This document shows positions 33,098 through 41,738 of a DNA stretch of 64,000 bases, in pieces (within the stretch, counting starts at the first letter, position 1; each line of letters starts with the position of its first letter). The position numbers were made by a program, and so were the translations under genes. Origin of the DNA: Agrococcus terreus (GTDB lineage: Bacteria > Actinomycetota > Actinomycetes > Actinomycetales > Microbacteriaceae). Location: positions 418,696 to 482,695 of the forward strand of contig NZ_BMLM01000002.1 of NCBI RefSeq assembly GCF_014645235.1. The letters are read 5' to 3'. The notes under the pieces were generated by a model. That model saw nothing but the letters and a program-made list of their open reading frames with translations. It ran no database searches and was not told the origin of the DNA.

Positions 33098-34318
33098 ATG
33101 GGAGGCCTGCGAGCGCGCTCCGAGCGCGCGGAGCTCGGGCGCCTGCTGGAGCACGCGAGCCCCCGCTCGCCGCTCGCGATCCGTCGCGGCGCCGACGGCA
33201 TCGTCGGCCGCGGCGAGGCGATGCGGATGGGCTTCCGCGGGCCCGACCGCTTCGTCGACGCGGCGCGCGCCTGGCGCGAGGTCGCGGCCGCCGCCGAGGT
33301 GGACGACGCCGTGGGCGTGCCCGGGTCCGGCCTCGTCGCCTTCGGCGCCTTCGCGTTCGACGACGCCTCCGAAGCCGAAAGCGTGCTCGTCGTGCCGCGG
33401 CTCGTCGTGGGCCGCCGCGGCGACGACGAGTGGGTCACCTGGATCGGCGCCGACGGCGATGCCGACCTGCCGATCCACGAGACGGCGATCGACGAGGTGC
33501 GCGTCGAGCTCTCGGACGGCGCGATCGGCCGCAAGCGCTACCGCGCGATCGTCGCGGAGGCCGTGGCGCGCATCCGCGCGGGCGAGGCCGAGAAGCTCGT
33601 CGTCGCGCGCGACCGCGTGGGCGTGCTGCCGCAGGACGGCGACGTGCGCTCGGTGGTCGTGGGGCTCGGGCGGCGCTACCCCGATGCGGTGGCGTACGCG
33701 GTCGACGGGCTCGTGGGCGCCAGCCCCGAGACGCTCGTCGCCGCCCACCGCGGCCACTTCTTCTCGCGGGTGCTCGCCGGCACGGCGGCGCGCGGGGCGA
33801 CGCCCGCGCTCGACGCCGAGATCGCCGAGGCGCTCGCCGCCGGCGACAAGGACCTCCGCGAGCACCGCTACGCCGCCGACTCGGCGATCGAGGTGCTGCG
33901 CGGGCTCGCGCCCGACGCGAGCGCGTCGGAGCCGTTCCCGCTCCGGCTGCCGAACCTCTGGCACCTCGCGACCGACATCACCGGCACGCTCGGCGACCGC
34001 TCGACGCTCGACGTGCTCTCGCTGCTGCACCCGACCGCGGCGGTCGCGGGCACGCCGCGAGAGGCGTCGCTGCGGATCATCCGCGAGCTCGAGGGCATCG
34101 ACCGGGGTCGCTATGCGGGGCCGGTCGGCTGGGTCGACGGCGACGGCGGCGGCGAGTGGGTGATCGCGCTGCGGGGCGCGGAGATCTCGCCGGACGGCGC
34201 GATCCGCGCGTTCGCGGGCGCGGGCGTCGTGGCCGGCTCGGAGCCGGAGGCGGAGCTCGCCGAGACCGCGGTGAAGCTGCGGCCGATCACCGACGCGCTC
34301 GCCGACCCGCTGCCGTAG
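33098..34318 (+). CDS. menF: Isochorismate synthase
   Basis: 406 residues with the chorismate-binding fold. The catalytic half begins about residue 150: KRYRAIVAEAVARIRAGEAEKLVVAR, then GLVGASPETLV, a LAGTAARG motif, HLATDITGTL, LHPTAAVAGTPRE and GRYAGPVGWVDGDG. It converts chorismate to isochorismate, the first step towards menaquinone. A salicylate/siderophore role is less likely given the surrounding men genes. The leaderless promoter divides it from menG, so the two are divergent. Confidence 0.91.
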   Translation: MGGLRARSERAELGRLLEHASPRSPLAIRRGADGIVGRGEAMRMGFRGPDRFVDAARAWREVAAAAEVDDAVGVPGSGLVAFGAFAFDDASEAESVLVVPRLVVGRRGDDEWVTWIGADGDADLPIHETAIDEVRVELSDGAIGRKRYRAIVAEAVARIRAGEAEKLVVARDRVGVLPQDGDVRSVVVGLGRRYPDAVAYAVDGLVGASPETLVAAHRGHFFSRVLAGTAARGATPALDAEIAEALAAGDKDLREHRYAADSAIEVLRGLAPDASASEPFPLRLPNLWHLATDITGTLGDRSTLDVLSLLHPTAAVAGTPREASLRIIRELEGIDRGRYAGPVGWVDGDGGGEWVIALRGAEISPDGAIRAFAGAGVVAGSEPEAELAETAVKLRPITDALADPLP

Positions 34319-34330
34319 GGGCGCGGCGAC

Positions 34331-34437
34331 CGCTGGTCGAGGAGCGCGCGGCGCAGCCGCACGCATCACGGGACCCGCCCCGCCGACGGGGTCTCGTGAC
34401 GGCAGCGCCCTGGCGGGCGCGGCCTCCTCGACCAGCG
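34331..34437. repeat. Dispersed element forming a nested palindrome
   Basis: The 14-bp arm at 34331-34344 is repeated in inverse at 34424-34437. Inside lies a second inverted pair around 34365-34400. It carries the GCTGGTCGAGGAGCGCG core and lies between converging menF and PPK2 genes, so it may also stop transcription. Confidence 0.65.
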
Positions 34438-34453
34438 AGGCAGCACCGGGCGG

Positions 34454-35479
34454 TCAAGCCCCCGGGCGTGCAGCCTCCTTCGACTTCCTCGACTTCTTCG
34501 ACTTCTTGGCCTTCTTCGACTTCTTGGCGCTCTTGGGCTTCTTCGACTTCTTGGGCTTCTCGGACTGCTTCGGCTCGTGCAGCTCACTGGCCTTCACGAC
34601 GCTCTCGTCCGCCTCCGGCTCCGCCACGGGCTCGACCGGCACGCCGCCCGCGGCGATGAGCCGCTCGCGCTCGGCCGCGACGTCGAAGTCGGCCGGCGGC
34701 CACTGCGGATCGACGCGCTCGAGCGCCTCGACGAGCAGCTCCTGCACCGCGAGCCGCGCGTACCACTTGCGGTCGGCGGGCACGACCGCCCACTGCGCGC
34801 TCGCCCGCGCCGTGCGGTTGATCGCCACCTGGTACGCCTCCATGTAGGCGTCCCAGTGCTCGCGCTCGTCGATGTCGCCGGGGTTGAACTTCCAGTGCTT
34901 GTCGGGGCGGTCGAGCCGCTCGAGCAGCCGCGCGCCCTGCTCCTCGCGCGAGATGTGCAGCATGACCTTGACGAGCTCGATCCCGCGCTCAGCGACCTCC
35001 TGCTCGAAGGCGACGATCCGGCCGTACCGCTCCTGGACCACCTCGGGCGTCGACAGCCCGCGCACGCGGTGGATCAGCACGTCCTCGTAGTGCGAGCGGT
35101 CGAAGACGCCGATCATGCCCGGCCCGGGCAGCGCCTGCTCGATCCGCCACAGGAAGTCACGGCGCCGCTCGGCCGCGGTGGGCGCCTTGAACGCCGTGAT
35201 GCGCACGCCCTGCGGATCGACCTGGCCGACGACGTGCCGCAGGATGCCGCCCTTGCCGGAGGTGTCCATGCCCTGCACGACGAGCAGCACGGCGCGTTCG
35301 GCGCCCGCCCGGCTCGCGGCGAAGAGCCGCTCCTGCAGCTGGGCGAGCCGGTCCGCGCCCGCGGCGAGCGCCGCCTGCCCTGCGACCTTGTCGCCGGTGA
35401 AGCCGGGCGTCGACGACGGGTCGACGGCGTCGAGCCGCACGGATCGGGTGATGCGGAGGGCGTCGGTGATCTCGCTCAT
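34454..35479 (-). CDS. ppk2: Polyphosphate kinase 2 family protein with lysine-rich tail
   Basis: 341 residues. Walker A GMDTSGKGG is at residues 70-78 and the lid/Walker B FDRSHYEDVLIHRVRG begins at 126. The HWKFNPGDIDEREHWDAYMEAY block is typical of PPK2 enzymes, which move phosphate between polyphosphate and nucleotides. The last 35 or so residues (about 304-338) form a KKSKK/KKAKK repeat with roughly 17 lysines, not part of the PPK2 fold. The ATG lies 6 bases after TAGGCT (leaderless). Confidence 0.9.
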   Translation of the reverse strand: MSEITDALRITRSVRLDAVDPSSTPGFTGDKVAGQAALAAGADRLAQLQERLFAASRAGAERAVLLVVQGMDTSGKGGILRHVVGQVDPQGVRITAFKAPTAAERRRDFLWRIEQALPGPGMIGVFDRSHYEDVLIHRVRGLSTPEVVQERYGRIVAFEQEVAERGIELVKVMLHISREEQGARLLERLDRPDKHWKFNPGDIDEREHWDAYMEAYQVAINRTARASAQWAVVPADRKWYARLAVQELLVEALERVDPQWPPADFDVAAERERLIAAGGVPVEPVAEPEADESVVKASELHEPKQSEKPKKSKKPKSAKKSKKAKKSKKSRKSKEAARPGA

Positions 35480-35485
35480 GCGCGG

Positions 35486-35491
35486 AGCCTA
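35486..35491 (-). promoter_or_regulatory. -10 box of leaderless promoter, PPK2
   Basis: TAGGCT on the minus strand, 6 bases, then ATG at 35479. It lies just inside the end of the AI-2E gene, at its stop codon. Confidence 0.55.
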
Positions 35492-36721
35492 GCCCCGCCG
35501 CCTCCCGGTGCGCCGGGGCCGCTGGGCGGGGGCGGCTGCCTCGGGCGGCGCGGCCTCCGCGGCGGGCTGCCTCTGCCCGACGCCCGGCGCGACGGCCCTG
35601 CCGAGCCGCGGCCGCGCGGCGCCCTCCGGCTTCGACGAGATGAGCTGGCTGATCCACGACAGCCGCGGGTCGCGGTCGACGAGCAGCGTCTTCACCGCGA
35701 GCGTCGACGGCAGCGCGAGCAGCGCGCCGACCGGCCCGAGCGCGAACGCCCACACGAGCAGCGACAGGAACGACGTCGCTGGCGTGACGCCCACCGCATC
35801 CCCCGCCACCTTCGGCTGGATGAGCGACTGCATGACGAAGTTGATGACGCTGAACAGGATCGCCGTGAGCAGGGCGTTGAGCGGCCCGTTGGCGAGCAGC
35901 GCCATGAGCGTCGGCGGGATGACGCCGATGACGAAGCCGACGTTCGGGATGTAGTTCGTGACGAAGGCGAAGACGGCCCAGACGAACGCGAGCGGCACCC
36001 CGAGCGCCCACAGCGCCACGAGGTCGAGCGCCGAGACGATGAGGCCGAACAGCGTCGCGACCACCCAGTAGCGCTGCACGCCGGAGGCGAAGCGGTCGAT
36101 GCCGCGCACGAGCCCCGGGTTCGTGGCCGCGATGCGCTGCATGCGCTCGGGCAGCTGCATCGAGTCCCAGGCGAGGAAGAAGATGACGACCGCGAGGGTG
36201 GCGAGGAAGCCGAGCGCGCTGCCGGCGTTCGAGAGCACGCTCGTGAGGGCGCCGGTGATGGCGCTCGGGCTGAACGCCGCCTGCAGCTGGTGCAGCGCCT
36301 CGTCCTGCGAGATGCCGAAGCCGGCGAGCCAGTCGAGCGTCTGCCGGTACAGCGCGTTGAACTCGGCCGAGTAGCCCGGCAGCTCCTGCACGAGCGACTG
36401 CACCGACCAGTAGAGCGACCAGAAGAGGGCGATGAGGAAGGCGAAGACGGTGAGCATCGCCGCGAGCGCCGCGACGGCCTTCGGCGCGCCGATGCGCAGC
36501 AGCCACTGCTGGAGCGGCATGACGGCGATGACGAGGTTGAACCCGAGGAAGACCGGCGCCACGAACGTCGCCACCTGGCTGAGCAGGATGAGGGTGGCGA
36601 TGACGGCGATGATCGACAGCAGCACGATGAGCGCCCGCGGGAGGGCCCAGCGGCGCTCCTGGTCCTCGGTCACCTGCACGACGGGCGGCTCGGGCCGCCG
36701 TCGCTGCCACGGCCAGCGCAT
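35489..36721 (-). CDS. AI-2E family transporter
   Basis: 410 residues with about eight membrane segments: two N-terminal helices (LIVLLSIIAVIATLILLS and PVFLGFNLVIAVMPLQQWLL), a soluble region and a C-terminal group with NYIPNVGFVIGVIPPTLMALL, the family signature. An Ala/Pro/Arg-rich tail follows. Members transport autoinducer-2 or act as sodium/proton antiporters; the substrate here is unknown. It lies 27 bases downstream of menD on the same strand and may be cotranscribed with it. Confidence 0.87.
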   Translation of the reverse strand: MRWPWQRRRPEPPVVQVTEDQERRWALPRALIVLLSIIAVIATLILLSQVATFVAPVFLGFNLVIAVMPLQQWLLRIGAPKAVAALAAMLTVFAFLIALFWSLYWSVQSLVQELPGYSAEFNALYRQTLDWLAGFGISQDEALHQLQAAFSPSAITGALTSVLSNAGSALGFLATLAVVIFFLAWDSMQLPERMQRIAATNPGLVRGIDRFASGVQRYWVVATLFGLIVSALDLVALWALGVPLAFVWAVFAFVTNYIPNVGFVIGVIPPTLMALLANGPLNALLTAILFSVINFVMQSLIQPKVAGDAVGVTPATSFLSLLVWAFALGPVGALLALPSTLAVKTLLVDRDPRLSWISQLISSKPEGAARPRLGRAVAPGVGQRQPAAEAAPPEAAAPAQRPRRTGRRRG

Positions 36722-36748
36722 CAGGCGGTCCGTCCGCTCGCCGCGGCG

Positions 36749-38449
36749 TCAGCCGGCTGCGTCGCCCGCGTCGTCCTGTGCTGCGTCATCCTGCGCTCCC
36801 TCCAGCACCGCCTCAACGATGCCAGGCCGAGACTGCGAGAGGGCCCGGCGGAGGCCCGCCCGGTCGACGACGCGCTCGAAGTCCCAGCCGTAGGCGGCGG
36901 CGAGGTGCTCGAGGTCGACGTCGTGCGGGGTGCGCTGCACCCGGCGGAAGTCGTCGGGGTCGGCGGTGCCGGCGACCTCGAGCAGCTCGAACAGCGAGCC
37001 GCCGCGGTCGTTGCCGACGACGATCTGCAGGCGCGGGCGCTCCTCCCCCGGCGGAATGAGCAGGCCGCCCGCGTCGTGCAGCAGGGCGAGGTCGCCGATG
37101 AGCAGCCGCGTCATGCCGCCGGGCTGCTCGCGCTCGTGCGCGATCGCGACGCCGACGGCGGTCGAGACGGTGCCGTCGATGCCGGCGAGCCCGCGGTTGG
37201 CGCGCGCGGTGACGGCCTTCGGGCCCGCGTGGTCGTCGAGCTCGCGGATGAGGCGAGAGGCGGCGACGACGAGCCGGTCGTGGGGCCAGGTGCGGTCCCA
37301 GACGGCCGTGACGAGGTCGCGGCGCGAGACGCGCGTGCGCCCCTCGGCGAGCTCGGCGCGCGCGTAGTCGGCGCGCGCCAGGGCCGAGTCGGGCGCGGCC
37401 TCGGCGTCGGCGGCGGCCGCGAGCGCCCGCCCGGCCGACACCCAGCGCTCGATCCAGGCGCGATCGGTCTCCTCGGCCTCCTCGACCCGGATGCGGCCCG
37501 TGAGCACGCGGGTGGTGCCGGTGCCGCGGATGTTGTCCTGGCCGGCGCGGCCGAGCACGACCACCTCGACGGCGGGATCCCGCAGGAGCGCCGCGATCGG
37601 GCGCGTCAGGGTGGGATGCCCGATGACGACGGCGCGCCGCACCTCGCGGTGGAGCGCCGCCACGACCTCGCGGCCGTGCTGCACGAGGTGGGGGCCGAAG
37701 CGGGCTCGGGAGGTGGGCTCGGCGACGAGCGGCGCGCCGATGGCTTCGGCGAGGTCGACCGCGGCGGCGCCCGCATCGGCGCCGGCGACGACGACGGTGC
37801 GCTCGGCCGCGTCGAGCGTCGCGCTCGGCATGGGCGGGCGGCCGACCGCCTCGACGGCGGGGCCGGCGGCGGCCTCGCCGCCGGAGAGCGGCTCGCGGAA
37901 GCCGACGTTGAGCTGCACGGGGCCCGGCTCGGTGTGGCCGTCGTCGCCCGTGCCGCGCCAGCCGAGCGCCGCGCGGACGGCTGCCACCGCATCCGCCTCC
38001 GGATCGGACAGGTCGTCGGCGCCGATGTCGAGCACGACGCGGGCGCCCTCGCCGAGCGCGCCCGGCTGCCGGGTGGTCTGGTTGGCGCGGATGCCCTGCA
38101 GCTCGGCGGGCCGGTCGGCCGTGATGGCGATGAGCGGCACGTCGCTGTGGTGCGCCTCGAGGAAGGCGGGCGCGAGGTTGGCGACGGCGGTGCCGCTCGT
38201 GACGACGACCGCGGCAGGCGCGCCGGACTCGCGGGCGAGGCCGAGCGCGAGGAAGGCGGCGGTGCGCTCGTCGATGCGCACGTGCAGCGCGATGCCGCCG
38301 GCCCGCGCGGTGCGGGCGGCGGCGAGGGCGATCGCCTGCGAGCGGGATCCCGGGCAGACGACGACGTCGGCGACGCCGGCGGCCGCGAGCGCGGCGACGA
38401 GCCGGTCGGCGTAGGCGGCGGCGGGCAGCGCGGCCCGCCGGTCAGGCAC
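36749..38449 (-). CDS. menD: SEPHCHC synthase (MenD)
   Basis: 566 residues, a thiamine-diphosphate enzyme joining isochorismate and 2-oxoglutarate. The N-terminus shows DVVVCPGSRSQAIALAAAR, the catalytic Glu in HVRIDERTAAFLALG and a TSGTAVANLAPAFLEA block. The C-terminus holds the cofactor site IGDLALLHDAGGLL and VGNDRGGSLFELLE. GTG 38449 is chosen because an upstream extension would be low-complexity. The start overlaps the stop of the preceding gene by 8 bases, so they are translationally coupled. Confidence 0.93.
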   Translation of the reverse strand: MPDRRAALPAAAYADRLVAALAAAGVADVVVCPGSRSQAIALAAARTARAGGIALHVRIDERTAAFLALGLARESGAPAAVVVTSGTAVANLAPAFLEAHHSDVPLIAITADRPAELQGIRANQTTRQPGALGEGARVVLDIGADDLSDPEADAVAAVRAALGWRGTGDDGHTEPGPVQLNVGFREPLSGGEAAAGPAVEAVGRPPMPSATLDAAERTVVVAGADAGAAAVDLAEAIGAPLVAEPTSRARFGPHLVQHGREVVAALHREVRRAVVIGHPTLTRPIAALLRDPAVEVVVLGRAGQDNIRGTGTTRVLTGRIRVEEAEETDRAWIERWVSAGRALAAAADAEAAPDSALARADYARAELAEGRTRVSRRDLVTAVWDRTWPHDRLVVAASRLIRELDDHAGPKAVTARANRGLAGIDGTVSTAVGVAIAHEREQPGGMTRLLIGDLALLHDAGGLLIPPGEERPRLQIVVGNDRGGSLFELLEVAGTADPDDFRRVQRTPHDVDLEHLAAAYGWDFERVVDRAGLRRALSQSRPGIVEAVLEGAQDDAAQDDAGDAAG

Positions 38450-38927
38450 GTGCGGAGGGGCCGTCGCCGGGCGCGCGGTGGCCGCGCTCGTCGGTCTCGT
38501 CGTCGGCGGCCGCGGGCTCGGCCCCCTGCTCTGGAGCGGGCTCCGGGGCCTCGGGCTCGGCGGCCGCCTCGGGCTCGGGCTGGGGCTGCGGGCGCTCGGG
38601 GCGGCGGATCTCGATGTCCTCGGCGTCGAGCGCCGCGAGCTGCGCCTCGAGCTCGGCGATGCGGCGGTCGGCCTCGGCATCGGTGACGTCGCTCGAGCGC
38701 GAGAACGAGGGGTCGTCGTCGGGCGCCATGGGACGGGCGGAGGCGCGCGGGCCCTTGCCCCATGCGAGCCAGCCGAGCGCGCCCAGCACCGGGACGAGGA
38801 CGATGAGCACGACCCACAGCACGCGGTTCAGGCGACGGATGCGGCGGTCGTCCGTGACGGTGAGGTCGACGAGCGCGTACACCATGACCACGAGGGCCAG
38901 GATCCCGCCGATGATGAGCCACCTCAT
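38442..38927 (-). CDS. PLDc_N domain membrane protein
   Basis: 161 residues with two helices (IIGGILALVVMVYALVDLTV and LWVVLIVLVPVLGALGWLAWG), the short PLDc_N domain found before PLD catalytic domains but here alone. A cytosolic coiled segment (AEADRRIAELEAQLAAL) and a Pro/Glu/Ala-rich tail follow. Stand-alone PLDc_N proteins are common beside menD in Micrococcales; their job is unknown. The ATG is 7 bases from TAGTGT (leaderless). Confidence 0.82.
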   Translation of the reverse strand: MRWLIIGGILALVVMVYALVDLTVTDDRRIRRLNRVLWVVLIVLVPVLGALGWLAWGKGPRASARPMAPDDDPSFSRSSDVTDAEADRRIAELEAQLAALDAEDIEIRRPERPQPQPEPEAAAEPEAPEPAPEQGAEPAAADDETDERGHRAPGDGPSARA

Positions 38928-38934
38928 AGGGATC

Positions 38935-38940
38935 ACACTA
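38935..38940 (-). promoter_or_regulatory. -10 box of leaderless promoter, PLDc_N-menD
   Basis: TAGTGT on the minus strand, 7 bases, then ATG at 38927. Confidence 0.5.
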
Positions 38941-38964
38941 CGGCGCGCACCTATGCACCGCTCA

Positions 38965-38970
38965 TAGGAT
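38965..38970 (+). promoter_or_regulatory. -10 box of leaderless promoter, DUF4229 gene
   Basis: TAGGAT, 6 bases, then ATG at 38977. It lies back-to-back with the PLDc_N promoter. Confidence 0.6.
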
Positions 38971-38976
38971 TGGTGC

Positions 38977-39261
38977 ATGGCCCCCTCCCTGCGGTACCTC
39001 GTCGTGCGCACGGTGCTGTTCCTCGTGCCGTTCGCGCTGCTCATGGTCGCCGGGGTCGAGTGGTGGCTCTCGCTGCTCGTCGCCCTCGCCTTCGCGTTCG
39101 CGGCGAGCCTCGTGTTCTTCGCGCGCCTCCGGAACGACGCCGCGGGCGATCTGCAGCGGCTCCGCGAGGGCCGGCGCCGCGAGGGCGCGGCCGCCGACGA
39201 CGGCGACGTCGAGGACTCCGCGATCGACGCGCCCGAGGATCCCGAGCGCCCGATCCGCTGA
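38977..39261 (+). CDS. DUF4229 small membrane protein
   Basis: 94 residues: two closely spaced helices (VVRTVLFLVPFALLMVAG and WWLSLLVALAFAFAASLVFF) and then a charged cytosolic tail with RLREGRRRE. It matches the DUF4229 layout, a family mainly found near menA in actinobacteria. Its role is unknown. It has its own leaderless promoter and converges on menA with a 7-base gap. Confidence 0.8.
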   Translation: MAPSLRYLVVRTVLFLVPFALLMVAGVEWWLSLLVALAFAFAASLVFFARLRNDAAGDLQRLREGRRREGAAADDGDVEDSAIDAPEDPERPIR

Positions 39262-39268
39262 CCCCGGG

Positions 39269-40243
39269 CTACGGGATGGGTGCGGGCGGCGGCACGAAGC
39301 CGACGGGTCCGCCCCAGATGGCGACGGCGAGGCCGACGCCGTAGAGCAGCGCCGTCAGGCCCGTGAGCCCGAGCGCGAGGATGAGGTCGCGCGGCGTGCG
39401 CGCGAGGCAGACGATGACGATCGCGGGGCCGGCGATGAGCAGCACCACGAACACCGCGGCGCCGTAGACGAGCGCGTACGAGAAGATCCACAGCACCGCG
39501 AACGGGACGAGCATGAGGAACGCGTAGAGCGCCTTCGAGGCGCGGCGGCCGATGAGCGTCGGCAGCGTGCGCTTGCCCGCGGCCCGGTCGGTGTCGATGT
39601 CGCGCAGGTTGTTCGTGAGCATGAGCGCCGCCGAGATGCAGCCCATCGCGATGCCGAGCGCGACGGCGTCCTCGGTGATCCGGCCGATGATGGCGTAGGT
39701 GGTGCCGACGACCGCGATCGGGCCGAAGAACAGGAACGAGACGAGCTCGCCGAGACCGAGGTAGCCGTAGGGGCGCTTGCCGCCCGTGTACGTCCAGGCC
39801 GCCACGAGCGCGACGGCGCCGACGAGCAGCAGCCACCAGCGCTGCGAGAGCAGCACCACGACGACGCCGGCGATCGCGCCGGCGACGAGGAAGGCGATCG
39901 CGACGTTCCGCACCGCCGCGGGCGAGGCCTTGCCCGCGCCCACGAGCCGGCCGGGGCCCACGCGCACGGCGTCGGTGCCGCGCACGCCGTCGGCGTAGTC
40001 GTTGGCGTAGTTCACGCCGATCTGCAGGCACAGCGCGAGCACGAGGCAGGCGAGCGCGATCCCCAGGTGGTAGCCCTCGGCGTTGAAGGCCGCGGCGGTG
40101 CCGAGCGCGACGGGCGCGACCGCCATCGAGAGCGTGCGGGGCCGGGATGCGGCGATCCAGTCGCGCGCGGTCGCCGGTCGGGGTGCGGTGCCGGCGGCCT
40201 GGGCGCGCTTGGCGGGGTTGCCGGATCGGGGGTGCGGTGCCAT
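39269..40243 (-). CDS. menA: 1,4-dihydroxy-2-naphthoate polyprenyltransferase
   Basis: 324 residues with about nine membrane helices. The UbiA-type aspartate motifs are NYANDYADGVRGTD (near residue 78) and NNLRDIDTDRAAGKRTL (near residue 210). It joins the polyprenyl chain to dihydroxynaphthoate in the membrane. The N-terminal 27 residues are hydrophilic. The ATG is 8 bases from a TACGAT box with GGAGG between, so either leaderless or short-leader initiation is possible. Confidence 0.94.
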   Translation of the reverse strand: MAPHPRSGNPAKRAQAAGTAPRPATARDWIAASRPRTLSMAVAPVALGTAAAFNAEGYHLGIALACLVLALCLQIGVNYANDYADGVRGTDAVRVGPGRLVGAGKASPAAVRNVAIAFLVAGAIAGVVVVLLSQRWWLLLVGAVALVAAWTYTGGKRPYGYLGLGELVSFLFFGPIAVVGTTYAIIGRITEDAVALGIAMGCISAALMLTNNLRDIDTDRAAGKRTLPTLIGRRASKALYAFLMLVPFAVLWIFSYALVYGAAVFVVLLIAGPAIVIVCLARTPRDLILALGLTGLTALLYGVGLAVAIWGGPVGFVPPPAPIP

Positions 40244-40292
40244 CGCCTCCGATCGTATCCGCGCCCGCCACGACCGGCCGCGGGACGACGAC

Positions 40293-40323
40293 GGCGGCGG
40301 CCTCCTGGGTGGAGGCCGCCGCC
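40293..40323. terminator. Hairpin downstream of the MatC-like permease gene
   Basis: A perfect 13-bp stem (40293-40305 and 40311-40323) with loop TGGGT lies 15 bases beyond the permease stop. It separates the acid-sugar cluster from menA. Confidence 0.65.
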
Positions 40324-40337
40324 GGGTCGGACGCGCG

Positions 40338-41648
40338 CTAGAGCCCGAGGAAGGGCACCACGAACAGCGCGAGGGTGACGAGCGGTCCGATGATGACCAT
40401 CGACAGGCCCCACGTCGCGAGGTGGCGGTACAGGCGCGGCCGCTCCTCCTCGACGCCCGAGGCGACGATCGTCGCGCCCGTCGTGCCGAAGGGGGCGCAG
40501 TCGACGAGCGAGGCCGAGATCGCGAGCGCGTAGATGAAGCCGGTCATCTCGAGCCCGCCGCCCGGCACGAGCAGCGGCACGGCGAGCGGGATGAGCGCGC
40601 CGATGATGCCGATCGTCGACGCGAAGGCCGAGACCAGCGCGGCGATGACGCACATGACGAACGCTGCGAGCAGCGGCACGTTCACCGAGCGCGCGACCTC
40701 GCCGAGCTGGTCGATCGCGCCGAGGCGCGTCAGCACGCCCACGTACGTGATGATGCCGCCGAGCAGCAGGATCGTGTTCCAGTCGATCTTCCCGAGCGAC
40801 TCCTTGCCGACCTTCGGGTCGATGAACGCGAGCAGCACCGCGAGGGTGAGCGCGACCGCGCCGAGGTTGAGGTCGATGTCGAGCATCGTGACCGTGGCGA
40901 AGCCGACGATGAGCACGGGGATGGCGACGAGCGTGAGCACGCCGAAGCCGCTGAGGCGCACGGGCGCCTCGGTGCGGGTCGCGACGGCGACGCCGCCGCC
41001 GCTGCCGGCCGGCTCGCCCGCGTCCGCGGCGGCCTTCGCGGCCCGGCCGCGCGCGATGAGCTCGCGGCCGCCGAACATGAGGAACGCGGCGAGCGACACG
41101 ACCACGTTGATGCCGACCGAGAGGCCGAACATGAGCGCCGGGTTGTAGGGGATGTCGGCCGTGTTCGCGACCGTCATCACCGTGATGCCGACGATGCTCG
41201 TCGGCGCGAGCGCGCCGCCGACGATCGCCGAGCTCATGAAGATGCCCATCATCGTCGAGTGGATGCGGTGCTTGTGCGCGAGCGACATCGCGATCGGCAC
41301 GATCGTGAACGCCGCGTGCGAGGTGCCGAGGCACGCGACGAGCGTGCCGACGAGCAGCATCGCCCACGGGATGAGCGCGACGCGGTCGCCGATGAGGCGC
41401 ACCGAGCGGTCGACGAGCCAGTCGACGGCGCCGACCGTGCGGGCGATGCCGAACAGGTAGGTGATGCCGAGCAGGATGAGGAGCGCGTCGACGGGGAAGC
41501 CGCCGAGCACGTCGTCGAGCGGCTCGCCGACGACGATGACGCCGACGAGCAGCGCCGCGACGAAGGCGAGCGCGCCCATGTGGACGTTGCGGATCGCCGA
41601 GATCGCGAAGACCGCGACCAGGACGACGAGGGCGATGGCCTCGATCAT
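40338..41648 (-). CDS. SLC13/MatC-like dicarboxylate-type permease
   Basis: 436 residues with about eleven membrane helices. The MatC_N-like N-terminus is followed by an SxST-like motif in CLGTSHAAFTIVPIAMSLAH and an LIPLAVPLLVPGGGLEMTGFIYALAISASLVDCAPFG block near residue 360, as in ion-transporter superfamily carboxylate carriers. The ATG has GGGAGG 7-8 bases upstream. It follows the SAF-domain oxidoreductase by 90 bp on the same strand. Its likely cargo is the acidic sugar consumed by the neighbouring enzymes (inference). Confidence 0.83.
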   Translation of the reverse strand: MIEAIALVVLVAVFAISAIRNVHMGALAFVAALLVGVIVVGEPLDDVLGGFPVDALLILLGITYLFGIARTVGAVDWLVDRSVRLIGDRVALIPWAMLLVGTLVACLGTSHAAFTIVPIAMSLAHKHRIHSTMMGIFMSSAIVGGALAPTSIVGITVMTVANTADIPYNPALMFGLSVGINVVVSLAAFLMFGGRELIARGRAAKAAADAGEPAGSGGGVAVATRTEAPVRLSGFGVLTLVAIPVLIVGFATVTMLDIDLNLGAVALTLAVLLAFIDPKVGKESLGKIDWNTILLLGGIITYVGVLTRLGAIDQLGEVARSVNVPLLAAFVMCVIAALVSAFASTIGIIGALIPLAVPLLVPGGGLEMTGFIYALAISASLVDCAPFGTTGATIVASGVEEERPRLYRHLATWGLSMVIIGPLVTLALFVVPFLGL

Positions 41649-41738
41649 GCGCGGGCCTCCCTCACGGGCGGGCGGGCGGGGGCGTGGTGCATCGTCGTCG
41701 AGCTCCTCGTCGTGGGTGGGTGCTGGGTGCGGGGTGGG

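Noticed and set aside
34577-38686. A plus-strand open frame of more than 1300 codons
   Set aside because: It covers PPK2, AI-2E and menD on the other strand. Its protein is low-complexity Arg/Glu/His-rich with no domain, typical of antisense frames at high GC.
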